From the NCBI GenBank assembly GCA_000310025.1, contig FN648938.1, forward strand, positions 557,564 through 571,807: a stretch of 14,244 nt of DNA. Direction: 5' to 3'. Source of the stretch: Ectocarpus siliculosus. Its lineage: Eukaryota > Sar > Phaeophyceae > Ectocarpales > Ectocarpaceae. The notes under the pieces are model-generated. The model was given only the letters and a program-made list of their open reading frames with translations, had not been told where the DNA came from and ran no database searches. Position 1 is the stretch's first letter. Every line of letters starts with the position of its first letter. Below, piece after piece: positions 10,201 to 14,244 of the stretch. Made by a program: the position numbers and the translations under genes.

Positions 10201-13200
10201 ACATGTAGGGCACTTTTCCCGTGCCTCTCTATTTCACAGATAAACTCAATATGTTCGCGTAGGCAATGAGAAGCCCATAAGCATGTAATTATGTTCAGCA
10301 AGCAAAGACATTGGACGCACTTGGAATCGGTAAAATTTCAGGGGTTGTTCAGTTATACGTAACCCTCTGCACTTCGTCGGGTCCCTTCGTTTCGTGCACT
10401 CCATCTAAACAGACATGTTGTGCTGTGGCCTGTGCGGTATGCGTGCCTTTTAGACTGCGGGGCCAACGAGAGTCTTGCTCCCTCCCTTTACTCTTGACGT
10501 TTGACATCGGCGGTGAGTGGGTATTGCTCGGTTGGCGGGTGATGGTTCCCGCGTGACGTTCTTGCACGCGATACCAAGTCTAGAAGGGGAAAAAAAAAAA
10601 CGAAAGCTTGTAGGACTGGCAACGCCGACGATACGAACCCGTTCGCTTGCTGTTAGCCATAAACATACAAAACAAATGCGCTCGTCAGCAGCTTGGTCGC
10701 AAGCACCACATAGCAACCCATCACGACAGAACACACTCCCGCCGACCTTCTGACCGCGCCCGCACCAGACAAGTTGGGCATCACCGTGGCACTCACCCTG
10801 ATCTGAGCGTAATTGGGGAGATCCTGGTCGAGGTTGGACAAGGAGTTCGGGTCTTGACTCAGGGAGTTGTAAATGCTCCGGAGCTGCGCTCCGCCGAGAG
10901 ACGGCACGAAACATTGACAGCAGCAGCAGCAGCAGCAGCAACGGTAGCAAAGACGGCAACCACAGCAACAGCAACCGCAGCAGCAGCAGCAACAACAGCA
11001 GCAACAACAGAAGGAGCAGCAGGAGCAGCATCAGGAGCGGCATCAGGAGCAGCATCAGGAGCGGCATCAGGAGCAGCAGCAACGGTGGCAAAGGCGGTTT
11101 CAACAACAGCAACAGCAACAGCAGTAGTAGCAGCAGCAGCAGCAGCAGCAGATGCGGCAGAAGCAGCTGCGACGGTGGCAAAGGCGGCAACACAGGATTG
11201 GTCCCACACGTGCTGAGGACAAATAGAGACAAAAGTGGCAAGTGTGCATGTTTTACGTCCGCGTCCCCTTTACAGGGAGTTTCTTGCCCGTGACGGTCTC
11301 TCACACAAGAACGAAGTGGAGTCATTAAGTGGTCCAACCCCGAGCACGATATCCGGATAATTTCAGCAGCAGCGGACGCGAAGAGGTAGTTGTTTGCAAC
11401 TCCCCCCCCCCTCTCCCTCTCCCGTCTATCTCCACCCCACATACACAGCTTCCGAGACAAAACGTACCGAGTCGCCGACGGCCATTCTTCGGAACGCCTT
11501 AAGGTCCACCACGTACAGTGCGGAGATGTGGTAAGGACGGCCAGCAAGGTGCGCCTGCCAGAAACCGCCTCGCCAAAACTGGTACCTAAGGGAGCGGAAC
11601 AACACCAGGGGGGGGGGGTACTCATAGTCGTGCATGCCGTAGTCGTTAGGCCATTGATCTCGCATCCCTACAAAGCCGGGACGGAGCACGCCGGGTTCAC
11701 ACCGGACCAGGCTCTCACATCACCAAGCGCGAAGCGCCGTGAGGTATTCGGCGAGTCGCATGAAGGGTGCGCCGCATCCTGCTAAGGGTGTTCGGCATCT
11801 TGTGCTTTCTTCCTTGCGCACGAATGACAGCTGCGTATGACTTAATATATTTTCTGGTGCTTTCACTTCCAGAGACAGTGATAAGCACTGTGTAAAGGCC
11901 TCGAGGATGCTTGACCATTTTAACACAACGTGCTGCGATCATCCCCCTTGCGCGGAGTGAGGGTTCTCGACCCCGCACAACATGATCTACTCGACCACCA
12001 TCATGGTTACCGCGAAAAAAAAAAACGGTAACCTTGGTTGCCGATTTCAGGAACTGAATGGGCTTGTTTTACAACGCCGGTGCCCAAGCGAGAAAAACCC
12101 ATTCCTGATGGCAAACGCGGAGGGGGGGGTCTTTTTTTCCATCGTTGTTGCCAAGGGTGGAAAACCCAACCCGGTTGCCAAACCCCGGGGGGTTGGGGGG
12201 GGGGGGGGGCAGAGGCAACGTGGGCGACAAGGGCAAAGGTGTGTGAAATTCGCCCGCTGCCTGAGTCATACATGCCTGGCGCGACGCCTGGTGACACTTC
12301 TGAAACGCATCACACCACACCCGGAGAGCCGGAAAGGGTTGGTACATGAGGGAAACGTCAGTCTCACATAAAGACTGTGCCGTGCTAAATTTCTCAACGC
12401 ATTAACCCCCCCAGCGAGGCAGAACATGACCTCCTTACGAATAAAAAACGCCGTCGTTGACTTTCAAATGGAATACTAATTGACTCTCCCCATCATTACT
12501 AAAAAAAAAGCACACACACACAAAAACACACACACGAAAAAAACAAATTATATACATATGTCGACCTCTCGGCAAAAAAAAGCACAGGCACGAAAGACCA
12601 TCTGGGTCCGGAAAAAAAAAGCCCGCATAAATTGTGGCGCATATATCGCACCCCAGGGTCTCCTCGCGACTGGAGCAGAACGGGGTGTAGCCGTACGGCG
12701 CCCCTTGGAGGTCGAGATCCCACAGCTCCTTGAGGTCCGCCCGCACCACCTGGAAATTAACGAAATTTGTTACGCCGAGCGTTGTTCGTTCATTCGCGGT
12801 AAGAATGAAAGCGATAATGCCAAGGACCGGTGACGGCAGGACGACAAAGCGGAGAGTCCTAATTCCTTGCGTTGGGCGGAATTAATTTATTCCTTGCTTT
12901 TGGTGCGGTGAATTCCTTGCTACGCGGAGGAAGATGAAAGGTGGCGTGAATGAACCAAATACACTCGGTGTGCGGGTGTTCTAAAATAGTGATGACGAGG
13001 GATACGCGAATAGCGCACCAAATCAAAAAAAGAAAACGTCAGCAAAAAAGCCTTCGAAACAAGACACCATAAATCGGTATCTGATTCCTTCTGTTCGTAA
13101 CTATTAGTTCGGGGGGAGGGGGGGGGGGGTCCATCGAGCAGAACAGGATGACAAAAAACGAAACAAAAAAACAGCAAACAAAACACGCCTATACGCAAAA

Positions 13201-13652
13201 AAACTCACTCCATGCGGGGGCGCAAAAACACCCAAAATCAAATCACAACAACGGTGGCGGCTAAGGGTGGGTAATGGCAGGAAGGGAAGGGGGCAGGGCC
13301 CACAAAATGGTGATCAAGGTCAAGGTGCCCTCCATGTGGAATACCGGAACACCCCCCTCCCCACTCCACCCCCCGCGACCAAGATTGACACGTAGCCTGA
13401 GGGTATGTTCCGGTATTTCCACGTGGAGGGCCCCTTGTCGAGGTGCCGTTTAGTGGAAAAAGAATTAAGTAAAACAAGGTCCCTGGACCGAGGCGCGGCA
13501 CCTGATCAGCGTCGACGTAGATGACCTTGTCGACGCTCAGCGGGAAGAGTACGTCGAGGAAGAGAATCTTGTAGCCCCAGATGATGCGCTGCTTCTCGCT
13601 CTGCCGCCGCAGCCACTCCGGCCACTTGTACGTCACAAACTCCACCCGGAAC
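1174..13652 (-). CDS. UGGT: UDP-glucose:glycoprotein glucosyltransferase, C-terminal GT24 catalytic part (5 exons, partial)
   Basis: UGGT works in the ER lumen. It adds glucose from UDP-glucose to the high-mannose glycan of incompletely folded glycoproteins, sending them back to calnexin/calreticulin. The minus strand carries five consecutive pieces of the family's conserved catalytic domain in the right order: [10 protein letters not shown] and VIYVDADQ, then [20 protein letters not shown], then [20 protein letters not shown], then [16 protein letters not shown], then [12 protein letters not shown] and KTIDLCNNP. Exons are 13652-13502, 12749-12652, 11585-11468, 10883-10797 and 1278-1174; all four internal introns are GT-AG and the phases join without a break. 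The DAD motif and the later Asp of LDQDLPN are the metal/UDP-sugar binding positions in this family. The large N-terminal folding-sensor part is beyond the right edge. The end after NNPQ, with the expected ER-retention tail, was not found. Identity is secure; whether the locus is functional cannot be judged from this part. Confidence 0.95.
1291..2089. other. Left part of the long intron; nothing recognised
   Basis: The region has short poly-A runs (for example 1353-1363 and around 1817-1832). Open frames are short, differ between strands and carry no motif I know. Confidence 0.5.
2090..2113. repeat. (CA)n microsatellite
   Basis: About a dozen CA units lie directly before the tandem duplication that starts at 2117. 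Confidence 0.95.
2117..2345. repeat. Tandem duplication of about 113 bp, two copies
   Basis: Copy 1 (2117-2229) and copy 2 (2230-2345) both run from GACCGAT.GGGTCT through GCACTTCCGGC and GGGGTGTTTCGTAAAA to TGTTAGCGCC and a TCAT end. They differ at scattered positions and by small gaps. Confidence 0.92.
2621..2678. repeat. 29-bp tandem duplication
   Basis: AAAAGGCTCCGGTGCTGTGG then TCCTCTGT is repeated once with a single C/T change. This explains the near-identical open frames across it, which are not called as genes. Confidence 0.9.
2900..3432 (+). repeat. Dispersed repeat, copy 1 (interrupted by the SINE-like element)
   Basis: The outer parts, 2900-2950 and 3262-3432, align with 9950-10135. 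Shared strings are GGGAGAGGGT, CTCCCGTTCCCCATCC, CCATGG..GGTTTCTTGCC, ATCAGCAAG, GGTTGCAA and ATACGCA/CTACGCA. Small gaps and substitutions indicate old, independently decayed copies. The repeat type was not recognised. Confidence 0.75.
2951..3261 (+). mobile_element. tRNA-related SINE-like element
   Basis: The head has a pol III A box (TGGTCTAGTTGG, from 2958) and a B box (GGTTCGAATCC, about 3004), spaced as in a tRNA. The acceptor and T stems do not pair well, so it is not a working tRNA gene. A second A-box-like string, TGGCCTAGTGG, lies near 3066. The body ends in an A-rich tail (about 3249-3261). Flanks are ATCCCG (2945-2950) and ATCCCCG (3262-3268), a likely short target duplication. 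The copy of the surrounding repeat at 9950-10135 has the sequence without this insert. The precise 5' boundary is uncertain by a few bases. Confidence 0.75.
3607..3639. repeat. Imperfect (TTG)n microsatellite
   Basis: TTG units are interrupted by CTG and TTA. It lies about 100 bp left of the transposon insertion site. Confidence 0.9.
3745..3771 (+). repeat. Left terminal inverted repeat of the pogo-like element
   Basis: It starts CAGTAGAGCTCCCTG and ends TTTAAGGCCGCA, and matches the reverse complement of 7864-7890 at 26 of 27 positions. The TA at 3743-3744 immediately precedes it. Confidence 0.95.
3755..3906. repeat. Left subterminal motif array
   Basis: Several copies of a motif close to GGCCTTAAACAGGG occur in both orientations (for example 3755-3768, about 3793-3806 and about 3830-3843), plus shorter GGCCTTA units. 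The array ends in a perfect palindrome. Similar copies at the other end suggest transposase-binding sites; that role is inferred. Confidence 0.75.
3869..3906. repeat. Perfect 38-bp palindrome within the left subterminal array
   Basis: Each 19-bp half contains ATTCCTCAATAAGGCCGG and the centre is GGTACC; the match between the halves is complete. It contains the GGCCTTA element motif in inverted pairs and could form a cruciform or hairpin. Confidence 0.9.
4651..5260 (-). CDS. Transposase exon 3: C-terminal tail
   Basis: The exon begins after GTCCACCAG. Together with the previous exon it reads [17 protein letters not shown], matching the ARCF.KA sequence that usually ends the DDE_1 domain. It continues for about 200 residues, with an acidic stretch ([15 protein letters not shown]) and a hydrophilic, Ala-rich remainder, ending at TAA 4653-4651 after TDMRQFL. 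No further domain was recognised. Confidence 0.87.
4651..7554 (-). CDS. pogo-like transposase, three exons, two frameshifts
   Basis: This enzyme would bind the element's ends and catalyse cut-and-paste transposition. Exons are 7554-7038, 6487-5512 and 5260-4651, with introns of 550 bp (GTATTC...CATAG) and 251 bp (GTATTG...CACCAG). With one base removed near 7191-7194 and one added near 5881-5884, the coding length is 2103 bases, giving 700 residues plus stop; this exact multiple of three supports the model. In order: an N-terminal Cys/His cluster, a psq/CENP-B-type helix-turn-helix ([10 protein letters not shown], then [20 protein letters not shown]), a second HTH region ([27 protein letters not shown]), then DDE_1 with Asp in NVDETG (6166-6164), in LLMDGCSSH (5831-5829) and in HQPMDMG (5735-5733). 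The spacing between the second and third Asp is about 31 residues, as in pogo. The C-terminal tail is rich in acidic residues. Both frameshifts could be decay or homopolymer sequencing errors. Confidence 0.9.
5512..6487 (-). CDS. Transposase exon 2: CENP-B-like domain and DDE catalytic core
   Basis: The exon starts after CATAG with [20 protein letters not shown], continuing FPE of exon 1, and ends ATCGCCAG|GTATTG inside the Arg codon of TIARCF. It carries all three catalytic Asp residues. The frame shifts at the TTTT run 5884-5881 (minus-strand sense): WWQEVF is in one frame, and [18 protein letters not shown] continues in the other. Reading through the donor gives an unrelated sequence that soon stops, which supports splicing here. 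Confidence 0.88.
7038..7554 (-). CDS. Transposase exon 1: Cys/His cluster and first HTH (frameshifted)
   Basis: The first Met in this open stretch is at 7554. Residues 1-55 hold a Cys/His series: C3, C9, H20, H22, C24, C28, H33, C36, C51 and C54, including [16 protein letters not shown] and RICVSC. This looks like a PHD- or RING-like zinc-binding module; the exact family is not certain. A basic linker and then the HTH follow. The frame reaches a TAG at 7191-7189 within AAAT, while the HTH continues in another frame ([11 protein letters not shown]). The exon ends FPE|GTATTC. The frame is open upstream of the ATG without another Met seen, so the start is provisional. Confidence 0.8.
7683..7877. 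repeat. Right subterminal motif array
   Basis: At least seven copies of GGCCTTAAA(C/T)AGGG-like motifs occur in both orientations, with a partly repeated block CTTTTTAAGGCCTGTGCGGCC near 7740-7797. It mirrors the left array and lies upstream of the transposase start, so it may also include the promoter. Confidence 0.75.
7864..7890 (-). repeat. Right terminal inverted repeat of the pogo-like element
   Basis: On the minus strand it reads CAGTAGAGGTCCCTG then TTTAAGGCCGCA, and it is followed on the plus strand by TA at 7891-7892. It differs from the left copy only at position 9. Confidence 0.95.
8106..8220. repeat. Polypurine low-complexity tract
   Basis: It is almost entirely A and G (AAAAAGAGAG-type) on the plus strand, and so a long pyrimidine tract in the sense of the UGGT transcript. 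Confidence 0.85.
8430..9949. other. Right part of the long intron; no gene recognised
   Basis: Open frames are short and lack known motifs. A minus-strand stretch near 8680-8760 reads [20 protein letters not shown] and is flanked by stops; it could be a relic of a coding sequence but no family was assigned. No LTR pairs or TIR pairs were seen. Confidence 0.5.
9950..10135 (+). repeat. Dispersed repeat, copy 2 (empty site)
   Basis: It matches copy 1 without the insert of about 311 bp; the single ATCCCCG at 9989-9995 corresponds to the duplicated target. It includes a small hairpin, ATGGCAAG-GTTT-CTTGCCAT, at 10021-10040. Confidence 0.75.
10797..10883 (-). CDS. UGGT: UGGT exon D (LDQDLPN exon)
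   Basis: This 87-bp exon, exactly 29 codons, starts after GGAGCGCAG and ends at ATCAGG|GTGAGT, a near-consensus donor. It encodes [20 protein letters not shown] then [25 protein letters not shown] is among the most conserved parts of UGGT and contributes a catalytic-site Asp. The acceptor follows a CTG/TTG-rich tract in the 584-bp upstream intron. The donor opens the 9.5-kb intron. Confidence 0.95.
10918..11195 (-). repeat. CTG/TTG-rich compound repeat in the intron before exon D
   Basis: On the plus strand this is CAG/CAA-rich, with a 12-bp subunit AGCAGCATCAGG / AGCGGCATCAGG alternating at 11023-11078 and recurrent ACGGTGGCAAAGGCGG. In the transcript it is a CUG/UUG tract ending about 33 bp before the exon D acceptor. 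Long open frames across it on both strands (Leu-rich on minus, Ala-rich on plus) follow from the repeat. Confidence 0.93.
11468..11585 (-). CDS. UGGT: UGGT exon C
   Basis: This 118-bp exon begins after CCCTTAG. One G completes the Gly codon left by exon B, giving [11 protein letters not shown]; it then encodes [19 protein letters not shown] and [11 protein letters not shown]. It ends at GACTCG|GTACGT in phase 0. [16 protein letters not shown] is a signature stretch of UGGT. The intron before it is 1066 bp and carries one copy of the 187-bp direct repeat, 93 bp upstream of the acceptor. Confidence 0.94.
11679..11865. repeat. 187-bp direct repeat, copy 2 (in the UGGT intron before exon C)
   Basis: This is the partner of the sequence at the left edge, lying 93 bp upstream of the exon C acceptor. 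It contains no gene that could be recognised. Confidence 0.93.
12005..12210. other. Homopolymer-rich stretch in the intron before exon C
   Basis: It contains runs of A, G, T and C of 4-17 bases, including a G run near 12193-12209, and a small hairpin GGTTACCG/CGGTAACC (12005-12012, 12026-12033) around an A run. It may be real low-complexity DNA or poor-quality sequence. Confidence 0.6.
12652..12749 (-). CDS. UGGT: UGGT exon B
   Basis: This 98-bp exon starts at TTTCCAG|GTGGTG, in phase 0 after the DADQ of exon A, and encodes [15 protein letters not shown], then [17 protein letters not shown] plus two bases. It ends at CTGGG|GTGCGA. The [16 protein letters not shown] and SSREE stretch matches the conserved segment just after the DxD in UGGT. 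The intron separating it from exon A is 752 bp. Confidence 0.93.
12861..12920. repeat. Short ATTCCTTGC repeat, three copies
   Basis: ATTCCTTGC occurs at about 12862, 12890 and 12912 in the intron between exons A and B, with spacing of 22-28 bp. The rest of that intron shows poly-A and poly-G runs and no gene. Confidence 0.75.
13321..13436. repeat. Inverted repeat with arms of about 31 bp
   Basis: The left arm 13321-13351 (CAAGGTGCCCTCC...TACCGGAAC) pairs with the right arm 13405-13436 (GTTCCGGTA...GGAGGGCCCCTTG) with two mismatches and one gap, around a spacer of about 53 bp. It lies in the intron after exon A and would form a stable RNA hairpin. Confidence 0.85.
13502..13652 (-). CDS. UGGT: UGGT exon A (DxD exon)
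   Basis: This 151-bp exon follows a pyrimidine-containing acceptor (CCAACAG) and ends at CAG|GTGCCG. It opens with one base that completes a codon and then gives 50 codons, from [13 protein letters not shown] through [19 protein letters not shown] to [12 protein letters not shown] is the metal-binding DxD motif of the GT24 domain. All key residues are present. No upstream exon was found between here and the right edge, so the preceding intron is longer than about 590 bp. Confidence 0.95.
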
Positions 13653-13773
13653 CTGTTGGTGGAACAAAACAAAACAAGAAAAGCACACACATAAATACAA
13701 GTACACACACACGTCAGGAATTCAGAATCAATCACAAACGCTCTGAGCCTGTTGGGAAAAATGAAAAAAACAA

Positions 13774-13795
13774 ACGCACGCACGCACGCACGCAC
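13774..13795. repeat. (ACGC)n microsatellite
   Basis: Five to six ACGC units lie upstream of exon A in the minus-strand sense. AATCACAAACGC occurs on both sides of it, suggesting a small local duplication. Confidence 0.9.
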
Positions 13796-13799
13796 CTGA

Positions 13800-14084
13800 A
13801 AAATTCACGAGCAATCACAAACGCCACCCACGCGCGTTTTGACACTATGTTTCTCTTCCGGTAAATCTATTCTTCGTCACGTTGTCCCCTGCTCTCCCTT
13901 GATCCTCCTCCCGCTCCGGCGCTCCGGCGCCCCCCTTGTGCTTGCCGCCGCACCCCTCAATCCATCTCCGTTGCCCTCTCCTTCCCCGAATGCCTCCCCT
14001 ACTTCCTGCTCTATCGTAAAAGATCACGGCATTCAACCCCTTCCCCGCGGCGCCGATTGGACTCTTCCCACAGCATTGCGTGTG
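13800..14084. other. Intronic sequence upstream of exon A; no exon recognised
   Basis: It is C-rich on the plus strand. No UGGT sequence preceding the GFRVEF segment was found in the minus frames. Confidence 0.5.
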
Positions 14085-14244
14085 GAGGGGGGGGGGGGGG
14101 GGGGGGGGCCCAAAAAAAACTCTTTTTCAAAAAGGTTTCCAAAAAAAAAAATTTGGGTTTTAAAACCCTTCCCCCCCAATTAAAGCCCGCCCCCCCATAA
14201 AACTCCCCCCCATTTCCCCAAGGGGAAACCCCAAATAACGGGGG
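14085..14244. other. Probable low-quality sequence at the right end
   Basis: A run of about 22 G (14087-14108) is followed by sequence made almost only of homopolymer blocks (AAAA, CCCC, TTTT, GGGG). This resembles the unreliable end of a sequencing read rather than natural DNA. Confidence 0.75.

Larger units (their letters stand above)
1279..10796 (-). other. 9.5-kb UGGT intron containing nested mobile elements
   Basis: The intron is defined by exons D and E: donor GTGAGT at 10796 and acceptor CTGGTAG ending at 1279, 9518 bp in all. Joining the two exons gives an uninterrupted family sequence, DLPNYAQIR then [10 protein letters not shown]. The other complete introns here are 584-1066 bp, so this one is about ten times longer. 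Its size is explained partly by a 4.1-kb pogo-like element, a SINE-like element of about 0.3 kb, two copies of another dispersed repeat and several tandem duplications. Confidence 0.9.

Noticed and set aside
10647-11216. 189-residue plus-strand Ala/Thr-rich open frame
   Set aside because: It is a translation of the CAG/CAA repeat, antisense to UGGT, with no known motif.
10450-11625. 391-residue minus-strand open frame
   Set aside because: It is Leu-rich because it reads through the CTG repeat, and it overlaps UGGT exons C and D in the wrong frame.

Overview
The window is nuclear DNA of a eukaryote with intron-rich genes, long introns, tRNA-derived SINE-like sequence and a cut-and-paste DNA transposon. 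The style suggests an algal or other stramenopile genome, perhaps a brown alga, but this is inference only. Nothing looks prokaryotic: there are no operons and no CRISPR array.

The host gene is on the minus strand. It is the catalytic end of UDP-glucose:glycoprotein glucosyltransferase (UGGT, family GT24), the folding sensor of the endoplasmic reticulum. Five coding exons can be placed with GT-AG junctions and matching phases: A 13652-13502, B 12749-12652, C 11585-11468, D 10883-10797 and E 1278-1174. Together they encode about 186 residues, including the DxD motif and the LDQDLPN motif. The upstream exons lie beyond the right edge. The last exon or exons were not found and are probably beyond the left edge.

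The intron between exons D and E is about 9.5 kb (10796-1279) and holds most of the mobile DNA. A pogo/Tigger-like transposon occupies 3745-7890. It has 27-bp terminal inverted repeats with one mismatch, TA on both sides, arrays of subterminal motifs, and a three-exon transposase on the same strand as the host gene. The transposase shows a DDD catalytic triad but has two one-base frameshifts, both at homopolymer runs. A SINE-like tRNA-related element (2951-3261) sits inside one copy of a dispersed repeat; a second copy at 9950-10135 preserves the empty site.

Other structure: a degenerate tandem repeat made from the end of exon E and its splice donor (about 862-1200), which leaves a second donor reachable in frame 114 nt downstream; a CTG/TTG-rich tract (minus-strand sense) just upstream of the exon D acceptor; a 187-bp direct repeat at the left edge and at 11679-11865; and a right end (about 14085-14244) that looks like poor-quality sequence. 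The rest is intronic sequence in which no gene was recognised.
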